From: an uncultured Clostridia bacterium | GTDB taxonomy: Bacteria > Bacillota > Clostridia > UBA1381 | DNA: 64,000 nucleotides | NCBI GenBank assembly: GCA_934444735.1 | Contig: CAKSDE010000007.1 | Coordinates: 1 to 64,000, forward strand | Direction: 5' to 3' | In this document: positions 15,604 through 24,771 of the stretch, piece by piece | How the letters are laid out: each line of letters begins with the position of its first letter | Position numbering within the stretch: the first letter of the stretch is position 1 | Notes under the pieces: model-generated | Databases searched by the model: none | The model's input: only the letters and a program-made list of their open reading frames with translations | Told to the model about the DNA's origin: nothing | Translations under genes and position numbers: made by a program

Positions 15604-17691
15604 TGGTACAGAGCGGACGAAAAAGACGGTACATATGAAAAGATTGACGGGGCGGAAAATAAAGAATATACGCTCTCGGAAGATGATGAGGATAAATATA
15701 TAAAATTCGGAGTTGTACCCGTTTCAATGGAAGAACCGTATGAGGGAGAAGAAGTGCGGAGTGCGGCATTTGTCGGCACAATGAACCCGAAAGCGGAGAA
15801 TGTGACTGTTGAGGGCAAAATCGGAGAAGGCGAGGAGCTTTCGGTAAAGTATGAATATTCTGATGAAAACGGCGATGCGGAAATAAAAGAAGGAAACGCA
15901 AAAACGGTTATTACATGGTACAGTGCCGATAAAGCCGACGGCGAATTTAAAAAGATCGGCGAGGGCGAAAAGTATACGCTTACCGAAAAGGAAAACGAGC
16001 ATTGGATAAGAGTCGGAGTTATCCCGAAAAATGCAGGCAGCGGTAAGCAGGATAAGGAATTTTTGTCGGAGAGCATATGCGGACCGTTTGCGCCTGTTGC
16101 CGAAGATGTTAAAATGATAGGTACTCTAAAGGCAGGATCGGTTGTCGGGGTAAGCTATAAATACAGCGATAATAATGCAGAGCCCGAGGGAGAAAGTGAG
16201 ATAAGATGGTATGTTGACGGTGAATTGAGAGCCGATGGTGCGTCTTTTGAAATTGAACAGAGGGACAGAGGTTTTTCTATATATGTGGAAGTGACGCCGA
16301 TTTCAACCGTAAGAAAGGATATTTATAACGATAACGAAGTATCGTCAATTACGGCGGACGGAACAAAATCGGAGATTACGGCAGAACTGTTCAATAAGAC
16401 AGATGCTGATGTGAATTATCAGGTTATCGGCGTTTTGAAAGATTCCGAGGGAAAGATTTTGAGCGTAAACTTCGGCTCAAAAGGCATACTTTCGGCAAAT
16501 GATGTATGCGATATTTCCGTTTCGGCAAATACCGATGAAAAGGCTGATGTGTTTGAGCTGTATATTTGGGACAGTATAGACGGATTAAAGCCATTGTGCG
16601 ATAAAAAAGAATTTGCGGCGGTAAATGAGAGAACATACGGATATGATAATTATATCAATCCGGAAAAGCCGCTCAATATAAGCTATATCGGCGGCTCAAT
16701 CACCCAGCAGGGACAGTATACAACACCGCTTAATTCAAAATTGAGCGCATTTTTGAGAGCAAATAATGCAGACAGAGCGATTTCTTATAATCTTCAGGGA
16801 ATCGGCGGAACAGGCTCGGATCTGGGACTGTACAGACTGGAAAAAGATGTAATAGCTAAAAATCCCGATCTGGTATTTATAGAATTTGCGGTAAATGACA
16901 GCGGTTCGGAAAATGCGGCGGCTACAATGGAGGGAATGATAAGAAAGCTTATGCGTCTCCCTCATCAGCCGATGATAGTCCTTTTGGATTTGACAACGAA
17001 AGGTCATGAAAGCCTTGCGGCAATCGAAAAATGGGAGCCGCTGATGAAAGAATATAAAATAGGATATGTAAATGTTGCCGAATATTTAATAGCAAACGAA
17101 GCGTCGGCGGAAAATCCGACAGGATTTGTATGGACAACAAAAGACCTTGAAACATATCCGCAGGCAACAGCCTTGACAGGCTCGGACGGAGTACATCCAA
17201 ATTCCGACGGCGGAAAGATTTATGCCGAATATATCTACAAAGAAATATCGGAAAATCCCGAAAACTTCTTCAAAAAGATGACTTATGTTGAAAATCCCGT
17301 TTCGGGTAAGGAGTACAATAACCCGAGAATGATTTCGTGGAGAAATGCGCAGTATGATGAGAATTGGGCGGTAAAGAGCGGAATGAAGTGGGCATTTGCA
17401 GATGATCAGGCGGCAGCATTGGTCGGAGGTGCAACACTTACTTTTAAGTTCACCGGTACAACAATCGGTCTTTATTGGGGAAAGAACAATAAGGCAACCG
17501 GCGGAACATACTCGATCGATAACGGAGCGTATACCGGCAATGTGAGCGCAATGTTTGCGGCGGTAAGCTCGGAGATGCCTATGTCATCTATAATTAAGAA
17601 CGATTTACCCGAGGGTGAGCATACTATCACCATTACGGCAAATTCGGCAGAGGATATTAACTTTAAGTTCGGATATTTTATAGTGGACTAA
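15604..17691 (+). CDS. Secreted SGNH hydrolase with Ig-like repeats (5' truncated)
   Basis: About 695 residues. The frame is meaningful from about 15604 (WYRADEKDGTYEKI), upstream of ATG 15727, but has no start codon, ribosome site or signal peptide; the gene begins at the junction. Domains in order: three Ig-like WY(S/R/V)AD-type repeats (to about residue 240), a beta domain ending YIWDSIDGLKPL, then an SGNH/GDSL esterase with YIGGSITQQG (Ser block I), GIGGTGSD, FIEFAVNDSG and DGVHPNSDGG (Asp/His block V), and a terminal beta-sandwich. Probably a surface carbohydrate deacetylase or esterase. The gene downstream shares the WDSLxGMKP element. Without its 5' end it is probably not exported or expressed. 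Confidence 0.75.
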   Translation, partial: WYRADEKDGTYEKIDGAENKEYTLSEDDEDKYIKFGVVPVSMEEPYEGEEVRSAAFVGTMNPKAENVTVEGKIGEGEELSVKYEYSDENGDAEIKEGNAKTVITWYSADKADGEFKKIGEGEKYTLTEKENEHWIRVGVIPKNAGSGKQDKEFLSESICGPFAPVAEDVKMIGTLKAGSVVGVSYKYSDNNAEPEGESEIRWYVDGELRADGASFEIEQRDRGFSIYVEVTPISTVRKDIYNDNEVSSITADGTKSEITAELFNKTDADVNYQVIGVLKDSEGKILSVNFGSKGILSANDVCDISVSANTDEKADVFELYIWDSIDGLKPLCDKKEFAAVNERTYGYDNYINPEKPLNISYIGGSITQQGQYTTPLNSKLSAFLRANNADRAISYNLQGIGGTGSDLGLYRLEKDVIAKNPDLVFIEFAVNDSGSENAAATMEGMIRKLMRLPHQPMIVLLDLTTKGHESLAAIEKWEPLMKEYKIGYVNVAEYLIANEASAENPTGFVWTTKDLETYPQATALTGSDGVHPNSDGGKIYAEYIYKEISENPENFFKKMTYVENPVSGKEYNNPRMISWRNAQYDENWAVKSGMKWAFADDQAAALVGGATLTFKFTGTTIGLYWGKNNKATGGTYSIDNGAYTGNVSAMFAAVSSEMPMSSIIKNDLPEGEHTITITANSAEDINFKFGYFIVD

Positions 17692-17730
17692 GATATTGGG
17701 GGGCGAAAGCCCCCCGATATGATTTTTTTG
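17692..17730 (+). terminator. Rho-independent terminator
   Basis: ATATTGGGGGGC and GCCCCCCGATAT pair around GAAA, followed by GATTTTTTTG. Confidence 0.85.
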
Positions 17731-17777
17731 AAAATACAAATATCTAATATTCTTAAGTATATTATATTTTTTTGAAA

Positions 17778-17806
17778 TTGACAATCAAATAATTGTATAT
17801 TACAAT
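17778..17806 (+). promoter_or_regulatory. Sigma-A-type promoter for the giant beta-helix gene
   Basis: TTGACA, 17-base spacer, TACAAT, within a 318-base gene-free stretch (17731-18048). The leader to ATG 18049 would be about 235 bases. I see no recognisable riboswitch in it. Confidence 0.6.
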
Positions 17807-18048
17807 ATTAATGTTAGGATTAGTGATTGACAAAAGTATAAAAATTTATGTTTTTCGGACGAATTATTCTCAATCGTCGGGAAAGGGAGTTAAGCGATTT
17901 ACAGCAGATTTTCGGTATGATAAAATGTACATGAAAATGGAAGTTTGATAACTACCTAAGTTTCATATTTTGCAAGGAGATATGTCGGGAAGGATCTGCT
18001 TGGAGAGTATGAAAGTTTATAAATTTTAGTTGTACGGAAAGGAAGAAA

Positions 18049-21000
18049 ATGATGAAAAAAATTATATCCTGCTTGTTGACGGCGGTTTTTATGATGAATT
18101 TTCTTGTTACGGTTAAAGCCGAGGAGGTATTTACGGGTACGCTGATTTTTGTATCAGGGAGCCGTGTGTATTTTAGAAACGGCGAAAAATGCATGGCGGA
18201 GAGTGCGGCATATTCGGAGGACGATGAGGTTTTCGTCCCAAAAAAGAGCGTGGAAAATTATCTTTTGTGCGACAGCGATATTTCAAAGGCAACACTGACG
18301 GAAAAGGGCATAGACGTATACGAGTCGAGCGAATATAAATTTCTTGCTTTCGGCGATGTTTCGGGCATAAATGCGGAAAATGAAGAGAAAATTATAAAAA
18401 AATTCGGCATTTACATATCACCCGACGGGAATGATGCAAATTCGGGATATGCGGCGGCACCGGTAAAGACCTTTGACGGAGCAAGGACGGTATATGCGAA
18501 TATGAGGGGTGATAACAGCAGCTTTTCGGCTGATATTTTCGTTCATGCCGGGATTTACAGATTTGAAAAAAGTTTTGAGCCGATAAGCGGAATGAAGTTA
18601 AAGGCGTTTGGCGACGGAGAGGTGCGTTTGTGCGGATCAAAAAAAATATCGAAGGAGCTTTTCAAAAAAACAACCGACAGCGGACTTTTGCAGAAGCTTT
18701 CGGAGGACGCAAGGGGAAAGGTGTACGAGGCGGATTTATCGGGATTATTTTACAGTATGGCAAAGTACCCGGAATATACGGCATTGCATGGCGGTACGTC
18801 ATATTACGAGCTGTTTTGCGCGGATAAACCGCAGGTTTTGGCAAGATTCCCGAATTACGGTTTTATAAATACCATAAGCGCGTCGGGGAGGAACTTTGCC
18901 GCAGAGAGCAGCCGTCTGGAAATATGGAAAAATTCGAAGTACGCGATGGCGGCGGGATACTGGGTGCATGACTGGGCATTTGAGAATATTTATGTAGACA
19001 GTATTGATACGTCGCTGGGGAAAATAACTCTTTCAAAGGACGTATACGGCAGTTCGATTGTAAGCGGCAAGCGTTATTATATGATGAATATGCCGGAGGA
19101 GATCGATATGCCCGGGGAATATTATATCGACTGCGAAAACAAAAAGCTGTATTATTATCCGACAGAGGAGTTTCTTTCAAACGATCCAGAACTGAGTGTT
19201 TTGACTACACCTATTTTTAAGGCAAACGGAGCGCAGAATTTGGATATTTCGGGAATGATATTTGAATATACAAGAGGAGTTGCGATTGAGGGGCAAAATG
19301 TTAAAAATATGCGCATTTCCGACTGTGTTGTAAGAAATATCGGCAGCAACGGAATAAATATTTCAGGAACGGACTGTACCGTGGAAAAATGCGAGATTTA
19401 CAGCATCGGTGCGATGGGAGTGAATATATCGGGCGGCGACAGAAAGACGCTTTTCCCGGGAAATAGTGCAGTAAGAAATTGCAGCATTTATGATTTCGGA
19501 AGAATATTTCGGACGTATCAGTCGGGGATTATGATTTCGGGAGTGGGAAACAGAGCGGAATATAATACGGTTCACGATGCGCCGCACAGCGGTGTGCGTT
19601 TTTCGGGAAATGACAATGTGATAACCCGAAACGAGATATATAACGTGGTGCTTGAATGTTCGGACAGCGGCGCAATCTATACAGGAAGAGACTGGACAGC
19701 ATGGGGAAATGAGATTTCCTATAATTATATGCACGACATCAAAAAGAACACGGAATTGACGAACTTTACCGTTTCGGCGGTGTATCTTGATGATACGGAA
19801 ACGGGAGCAACCGTAAAAAATAACTACTTTGAAAATTGTACGCAGGCGGTGCTTGCAGGCGGCGGATGCGGCAATAAAATTATCAATAACACTATGGTTG
19901 AGTGTGATAACGGAATTGACTACGATCAGCGCGGTGTGACGGGAGAGTGGGGACATTCGGGTGTGATAGCCGGCGGTACGGCATATGATAATGCGGTGGC
20001 GTTCTTCTCGGACTCGGCGATTGATTTGCAGTTATGGAAAAGTAAGTATGACGGTCTTTCAGAGCTTCTTTCGGACATTGAGCAGTATCAGACCGATTCC
20101 TCGCATGAAACGGGTTATCCGAAAAATGCGGAAATATCGGGGAACGGATTTTTCGGCACAACGGTGGAAAACGAAGATTACAACAACATCTCGCAATATG
20201 TTCCGCAATTCGGAAAGGTGGAAAATAATACATTTTCAAAGCAATACACCGCACCCGAAAAACCGGAATGCGGTGCGGATAAGTTTTTGTGGGAGAAAAA
20301 GATCAATGTTAAAATGCCGCGCAAAAATGCGGAATACAAAGACGGCAATATTGAATTTGTTTGGGATAAGGTAAGCGGCGCTGACAGTTATGATGTGAAG
20401 ATTACCGATGATACGGGAGAATGTGTTTTCTCAAAAACTACAGTCCAAAACGGCTGCACCGTAAGGCTTACTCAAAAAGGGACATATAACTGGAGCGTTT
20501 CGGCAGCGGCGAAAAATGAAAAATGCGAAAAAAGCGGAGTATTTACGGTATTAAAGACGGAAAATACAGAAAATACATTTTTCTGCGGAACGGATTTTGA
20601 AAATACGAATATGCAGGAGCTGCGCGAAAAATACGGCTGGGCATTTTCGGCAGCAGACGGGGACAGCGTGAGTATCGAGGAGGACGAAAACGGCAACAAA
20701 TATCTGCGCATGGAGCGCGCGGAGGATAATCTGATGTCGGGTACGGCTACATATGCGGCGCTTTCCTTCCTTAAAAAAAGCACAGGAAAAATAAGCGTTA
20801 CTTTTGATATTATGCTTGAAAATTACCGCGGCGGATTCCGTGAAATGGGAAGTGTGCAGACGAAAAGCGGCAGTGATATTATGCGCCTTCTGACTCATGA
20901 AAAATGGATATACGGAATGGGAACGCAAAGCGATAAATATAATTTTATGCTTTTCGGGAAACCGAATGATAAATATCTGACGGTAAAGCGCGTAATTGAT

Positions 21001-23574
21001 CTTGATAACGGAAATTATTCAATGCAAATCTTCTGTGACGGCAACGTGATTGCGAGTACCTCGGAATATAAGTGCGGCAAGGGCGAGGCGGAAAAGCTTA
21101 TTTTTAACCTGCAAAGACAGAGTCCGTATAATCCGTGCGCAGGGACGGGAAATGCGGTATACCGTATTGATAATGTGTATGTCGATATGGGTGAGCTTGC
21201 CCCTGTTTCGGTAACTCCGTCAGATACGCAGGAGAATGTATCGCCCGATAGCGATATTGTGATAAAATGGAATACGCCAATTGAGTCGGACAGCATAAAC
21301 GCGGATACGTTAAAGATATACAAAAATGAGGCGCTTGTTTCGGATTACGAAGTTGCAAATGAGGGACGCAAAACAATGGTTCGGTTTTTGAATGGAATGG
21401 GAAGAGATGCCGAATACAGAGTGGTTCTATTAAAAAATATCGGTATATCATCGCTTACACATTCGGCAATGACGAATGACTATGAGTTCTCGTTTAAAAC
21501 GCAAAAGAGCGAGGATTTTATAAATACAGCGGAGAGCTTTGAAAGATACGAAGCCGGCGGACTTGATGTCGGTTCGGACTGGACATTTAAGGTTTGCGAT
21601 GGAGACAGTATATCGGTCGAAAAAGATATTTGCGGCTCTAAAGCGCTGAAGATTGTCAGAAAAGAGAGCAATTTACTGTCGCAAAATTCAACTTGGGCGA
21701 AATTGAAACTGAAAAATGACGGCTCGGGAAATCCGATAACGGTAAGCTATGATATGCGGCTTGAAAATTACCGCGGCGGCTTAAAAAATATCGGGACTGT
21801 AACATCGGAAAACGGCATTATATCATCGCTTTTTACTCATTTAAAGTGGATGTACGGAATGAATACGCAAGGCGGATATAATGTATATCTTTCGACTCTG
21901 CCGAGCGATGAATATGTGACGGTAAAGCGTGTAATTGATACCCAAAAAGGCGAGTACGGCATTTGGATTTATAAAGACGGCAAACTGATAAGTCACGCGG
22001 AAAATCAAAAATGCGGTACGGGCAATGCCGATACGATAGTTTTTGAGGCAGGGTATCAGGCGCCGTATGAGATTTATAACGGCTCGGGCAACGCGGTGAT
22101 GTGGATTGATAATATCTGCGTTGATTCGGGACGAATGGGAGTTTATCGCACAATACCCGAGGGCGGTGAGGAATGTGAGAAATTTGAGAGTATAGACGCG
22201 GAATTTAACTGTGAATTGGATTCAGATACGGTGAATTATGATACTGTGCGGGTTTACAAATATTCGTCGGGACTCTCGGAGGAACAGTATAAAATAAGCG
22301 TTTGCGGAAACATTATCCGTATCGGCTTGACAGATGCGATAGAAAACGGAGAGGAATGTCAGATAGTGCTGTCGGGCGGAATAAAGGCGAAAAACAGAGA
22401 GCTGATTGAGCCGATGAGCGAGGATTATATAATCGAATTAAAGACGCAAAGCTCAATTTATGATAAGACCTTGGCGCAATATTCCTTTGATGATTGGGAT
22501 GGGTTTTCATATGACGGTCCGGCGAAAATCACGCATGACGGCTGGACATTTGAATTACAGGAGGGCGACAGTGTTTCGGTTGAAATGAACGAGAAAACAG
22601 GAACAAAAGCCTTAAAGCTGGTGAAAGGCTCAAATACATCATCAATGAAAGCGTATTTTGACTACAGTATCTCGGATAAGCGAAATAAAGTCGATATATC
22701 GTTTGATACCTGCTTTGACAGACAGAGCAGAAAAGTTGAGCATTGGGGAAGTGCGGTTAATTCTTCGGGAAGAGATTTTATGAAGCTTTTGTGCTACGGA
22801 AACGGCTATTGGCATAACAGAATAGGGGACACAAAAAGATACATATGCAGTATCGGGGAAAATGTCAAGACAATTAAAGAAAGCCTTTATCCGACTGATA
22901 AGACATATACCGTTGCGGCGTATGCAGACTCTAAGCTGCAAAGCGAAAAAAGCGAGGGAGCAAGCTCGGGGATAGTTCCCGAAAGAGTGATTTTCAGCGT
23001 CAGCAATGTGCGCGATATGTATTCCGGAGAGGATAGCGGTGACGGTATTTACTGGATAGATAACGTTTCGGTAAAAGAAGTTTTTGCGCCGAAACTGCAA
23101 AATATTGAATCGGATTATTTAAACGGTGCGGAGCTTATTCTGGATAGGAGCATTGATCCCGAGAGTGTAAATAAGGACACTGTAAAAATTTATGATAACG
23201 GTGTGCGCATGACGCAATATGCTTTAAGACTCAAGGGAACGAAAACGGTTGCGGCGGACTTTAAAATGAAAGCGGGACACAATTACATATTTGAATTGAA
23301 CGGAATACTTTCGGTAAACGGTGTGAAAATGCAAAAGCAGACGGATAATCTCGTTTGTGAGCAGATTTTTGAGGTTGACGGGGAATTGAATATTGTAACC
23401 AATCTCGAAGATTACACAGTTATTTCGGTTGAAAAGGACGAAAACGGGAATATTTCGGATATCACCAAATATGAAAAGGGGACAGAACCTGGTGTGCCGA
23501 AAAAAAATACCATTCATTATTTCTGGGACAGCTTACAGGGAATGAAACCGATACATGAAATTCTGTTTTTCTAA
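18049..23574 (+). CDS. Giant secreted right-handed beta-helix protein with three repeated modules
   Basis: 1841 residues with a signal peptide (MMKKIISCLLTAVFMM..., cleavage near VKAEE). Residues about 120-720: a right-handed parallel beta-helix (ISPDGNDANSGYAAAPVKTF start, then MRISDCVVRNIGSNGINIS and RNEIYNVVLECSDSGAIYTG), the fold of pectate lyases and other polysaccharide-active enzymes. Next, a fibronectin-like segment, then three copies of a module of about 230-270 residues (DGDSVSIEEDENG / DGDSISVEKDICG / EGDSVSVEMNEKTG ... YWIDNVSV) alternating with Big_5-type Ig domains. The end carries YFWDSLQGMKP, as in the upstream SGNH protein. ATG 18049 follows GGAAAGGAAG. Substrate unknown; likely a plant or host glycan. 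No SLH domain or sortase motif is visible. Confidence 0.85.
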   Translation: MMKKIISCLLTAVFMMNFLVTVKAEEVFTGTLIFVSGSRVYFRNGEKCMAESAAYSEDDEVFVPKKSVENYLLCDSDISKATLTEKGIDVYESSEYKFLAFGDVSGINAENEEKIIKKFGIYISPDGNDANSGYAAAPVKTFDGARTVYANMRGDNSSFSADIFVHAGIYRFEKSFEPISGMKLKAFGDGEVRLCGSKKISKELFKKTTDSGLLQKLSEDARGKVYEADLSGLFYSMAKYPEYTALHGGTSYYELFCADKPQVLARFPNYGFINTISASGRNFAAESSRLEIWKNSKYAMAAGYWVHDWAFENIYVDSIDTSLGKITLSKDVYGSSIVSGKRYYMMNMPEEIDMPGEYYIDCENKKLYYYPTEEFLSNDPELSVLTTPIFKANGAQNLDISGMIFEYTRGVAIEGQNVKNMRISDCVVRNIGSNGINISGTDCTVEKCEIYSIGAMGVNISGGDRKTLFPGNSAVRNCSIYDFGRIFRTYQSGIMISGVGNRAEYNTVHDAPHSGVRFSGNDNVITRNEIYNVVLECSDSGAIYTGRDWTAWGNEISYNYMHDIKKNTELTNFTVSAVYLDDTETGATVKNNYFENCTQAVLAGGGCGNKIINNTMVECDNGIDYDQRGVTGEWGHSGVIAGGTAYDNAVAFFSDSAIDLQLWKSKYDGLSELLSDIEQYQTDSSHETGYPKNAEISGNGFFGTTVENEDYNNISQYVPQFGKVENNTFSKQYTAPEKPECGADKFLWEKKINVKMPRKNAEYKDGNIEFVWDKVSGADSYDVKITDDTGECVFSKTTVQNGCTVRLTQKGTYNWSVSAAAKNEKCEKSGVFTVLKTENTENTFFCGTDFENTNMQELREKYGWAFSAADGDSVSIEEDENGNKYLRMERAEDNLMSGTATYAALSFLKKSTGKISVTFDIMLENYRGGFREMGSVQTKSGSDIMRLLTHEKWIYGMGTQSDKYNFMLFGKPNDKYLTVKRVIDLDNGNYSMQIFCDGNVIASTSEYKCGKGEAEKLIFNLQRQSPYNPCAGTGNAVYRIDNVYVDMGELAPVSVTPSDTQENVSPDSDIVIKWNTPIESDSINADTLKIYKNEALVSDYEVANEGRKTMVRFLNGMGRDAEYRVVLLKNIGISSLTHSAMTNDYEFSFKTQKSEDFINTAESFERYEAGGLDVGSDWTFKVCDGDSISVEKDICGSKALKIVRKESNLLSQNSTWAKLKLKNDGSGNPITVSYDMRLENYRGGLKNIGTVTSENGIISSLFTHLKWMYGMNTQGGYNVYLSTLPSDEYVTVKRVIDTQKGEYGIWIYKDGKLISHAENQKCGTGNADTIVFEAGYQAPYEIYNGSGNAVMWIDNICVDSGRMGVYRTIPEGGEECEKFESIDAEFNCELDSDTVNYDTVRVYKYSSGLSEEQYKISVCGNIIRIGLTDAIENGEECQIVLSGGIKAKNRELIEPMSEDYIIELKTQSSIYDKTLAQYSFDDWDGFSYDGPAKITHDGWTFELQEGDSVSVEMNEKTGTKALKLVKGSNTSSMKAYFDYSISDKRNKVDISFDTCFDRQSRKVEHWGSAVNSSGRDFMKLLCYGNGYWHNRIGDTKRYICSIGENVKTIKESLYPTDKTYTVAAYADSKLQSEKSEGASSGIVPERVIFSVSNVRDMYSGEDSGDGIYWIDNVSVKEVFAPKLQNIESDYLNGAELILDRSIDPESVNKDTVKIYDNGVRMTQYALRLKGTKTVAADFKMKAGHNYIFELNGILSVNGVKMQKQTDNLVCEQIFEVDGELNIVTNLEDYTVISVEKDENGNISDITKYEKGTEPGVPKKNTIHYFWDSLQGMKPIHEILFF

Positions 23575-23632
23575 AGTACAAAAAATGGGGGATGTTAAAA
23601 AAAACCCGCAAAGTAAGAAAAGAAAAAGCAAA

Positions 23633-23664
23633 GGCTGTAAAAAAACAATTGTTTTTTTACAGCC
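23633..23664. terminator. Bidirectional terminator between convergent genes
   Basis: A perfect 16-bp inverted repeat with no loop (GGCTGTAAAAAAACAA and its complement), lying between the beta-helix gene and the convergent phosphatase gene. Confidence 0.85.
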
Positions 23665-23686
23665 ACTTTTAATATATTCTTACGTG

Positions 23687-24322
23687 TTACATTTTTCTGG
23701 ACGGTGCAACAAACTCTTCGCCCAAGTGATCGGCATATCCTTCCGTGAGCAATTTCATGCTGTCGGAATCTATTACCGTGACAGACGCATTCGGCACCCA
23801 GGGTATGTCTTTCATTTGAGCCAATGATCCGCCCGAGAGGTAATCTCTTAAAACGCGGATCGGAGTGGCATGAGTGCCGATCAGGATATTTTTTTCGGGG
23901 TTTTCGTTGCGTATTTTAAAAATCTCCGCAACGATTCTTTTTTGCAGTTCGGCAACGCTTTCGCCGTCTGTGCATACGGCATGCCCGATGTCATGATGCC
24001 ATGTGTTATACGCATCATGATATTTTGCGTCTATTTCCTCATAGGGGAGAGCCTCCCATGCTCCGGCATAGATTTCGCGCAAATTCCTGTCTTTTATTAT
24101 GTCAAGATTTTTCCTTTTTGCGTATTCTTCGACCGTATGATATGCACGCTGTAAATCGCTCGAATAAATCACGTCTATATCGTATGTTTTCTCGATGTAA
24201 TCGGCAGTAAGCTTTGCCTGGCGATAACCGCGCTCGGTCAAATCGAGATCGGTATGCCCCAAAAATATGTGATTTTTATTGCCTCGACTCTCACCGTGAC
24301 GTATAAGAATAAGTTTACCCAT
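23687..24322 (-). CDS. Histidine phosphatase family protein
   Basis: 211 residues of the phosphoglycerate-mutase-like histidine phosphatase superfamily: LILIRHGESRGNKNHIFLGH (RHG, phosphorylated His10), ERGYRQAKLTADYI, SSDLQRAYHTVE, REIYAGAWEALPYEE and a second catalytic His in GTHATPIRVL near residue 150. It starts 2 bases after the pqqD-like gene, forming a two-gene operon. The substrate could be a small phosphate ester (CobC/GpmB-like); the sequence alone does not decide. Confidence 0.85.
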   Translation of the reverse strand: MGKLILIRHGESRGNKNHIFLGHTDLDLTERGYRQAKLTADYIEKTYDIDVIYSSDLQRAYHTVEEYAKRKNLDIIKDRNLREIYAGAWEALPYEEIDAKYHDAYNTWHHDIGHAVCTDGESVAELQKRIVAEIFKIRNENPEKNILIGTHATPIRVLRDYLSGGSLAQMKDIPWVPNASVTVIDSDSMKLLTEGYADHLGEEFVAPSRKM

Positions 24323-24324
24323 GA

Positions 24325-24591
24325 TTACAGCTCCATTATGTTATTATCCAAAAGCGTTTGAATAAATTGGCGTATATCTTCTTTTGCCTGCGTTTCGGAT
24401 ACGTCATATTTTGCCATAAATTTCTCCAAAAGTTCTTCTTTGCTGATTTCCTTTTCCAGAAGATCCCATATAAATTTACCGCTTTCGTTAAGAGTCACCA
24501 TGCCGTTAAATTCAACGCTTTCGTCACCAAACGGTACAACAACATAGCTGCCCGCAACCTCTCTTAATAAAAAATTGTTCTTTATTTTCAC
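24325..24591 (-). CDS. PqqD family protein
   Basis: 88 residues (VKIKNNFLLREVAGSYVVVP ... FNGMVTLNESGKFIWDLLE ... DIRQFIQTLLDNNIMEL), a PqqD-like winged-helix fold. PqqD-type domains bind RiPP precursor leaders and hand them to radical-SAM maturases. I chose GTG 24591 because AGGCGG lies 7 bases upstream; the open frame extends to 24633 without a ribosome site. No precursor peptide or radical-SAM gene is nearby, and the partner gene is a histidine phosphatase. It may act with a maturase elsewhere or have an unrelated role, as many stand-alone clostridial PqqD proteins may. Confidence 0.8.
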   Translation of the reverse strand: MKIKNNFLLREVAGSYVVVPFGDESVEFNGMVTLNESGKFIWDLLEKEISKEELLEKFMAKYDVSETQAKEDIRQFIQTLLDNNIMEL

Positions 24592-24670
24592 ATTATCGCC
24601 GCCTATCTTTATGATTTGATTCAAGTATATCACAATCGAAAAAAAAATACAATATTAATTTAAAAAAATG

Positions 24671-24699
24671 TAGACTTTCAACAAAATTTATGCTATAAT
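24671..24699 (+). promoter_or_regulatory. Promoter of SLH protein gene
   Basis: TAGACT, 17 bases, TATAAT, 73 bases upstream of ATG 24772. Confidence 0.6.
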
Positions 24700-24771
24700 A
24701 AACTTGGTGATGGTATTTTTCATCGTCTCGAATCGAAATATAATAAAATTGATGTAACGGAGGAAGTAAAG

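Noticed and set aside
17807..18048. Possible riboswitch in the 240-base leader of the giant beta-helix gene
   Set aside because: No conserved aptamer core recognised and no terminator/anti-terminator pair before the start codon.
19363..19956. 197-codon minus-strand ORF inside the beta-helix gene
   Set aside because: Opposite a long, clearly coding frame; composition is the complement of the Asn/Gly-rich helix repeats.
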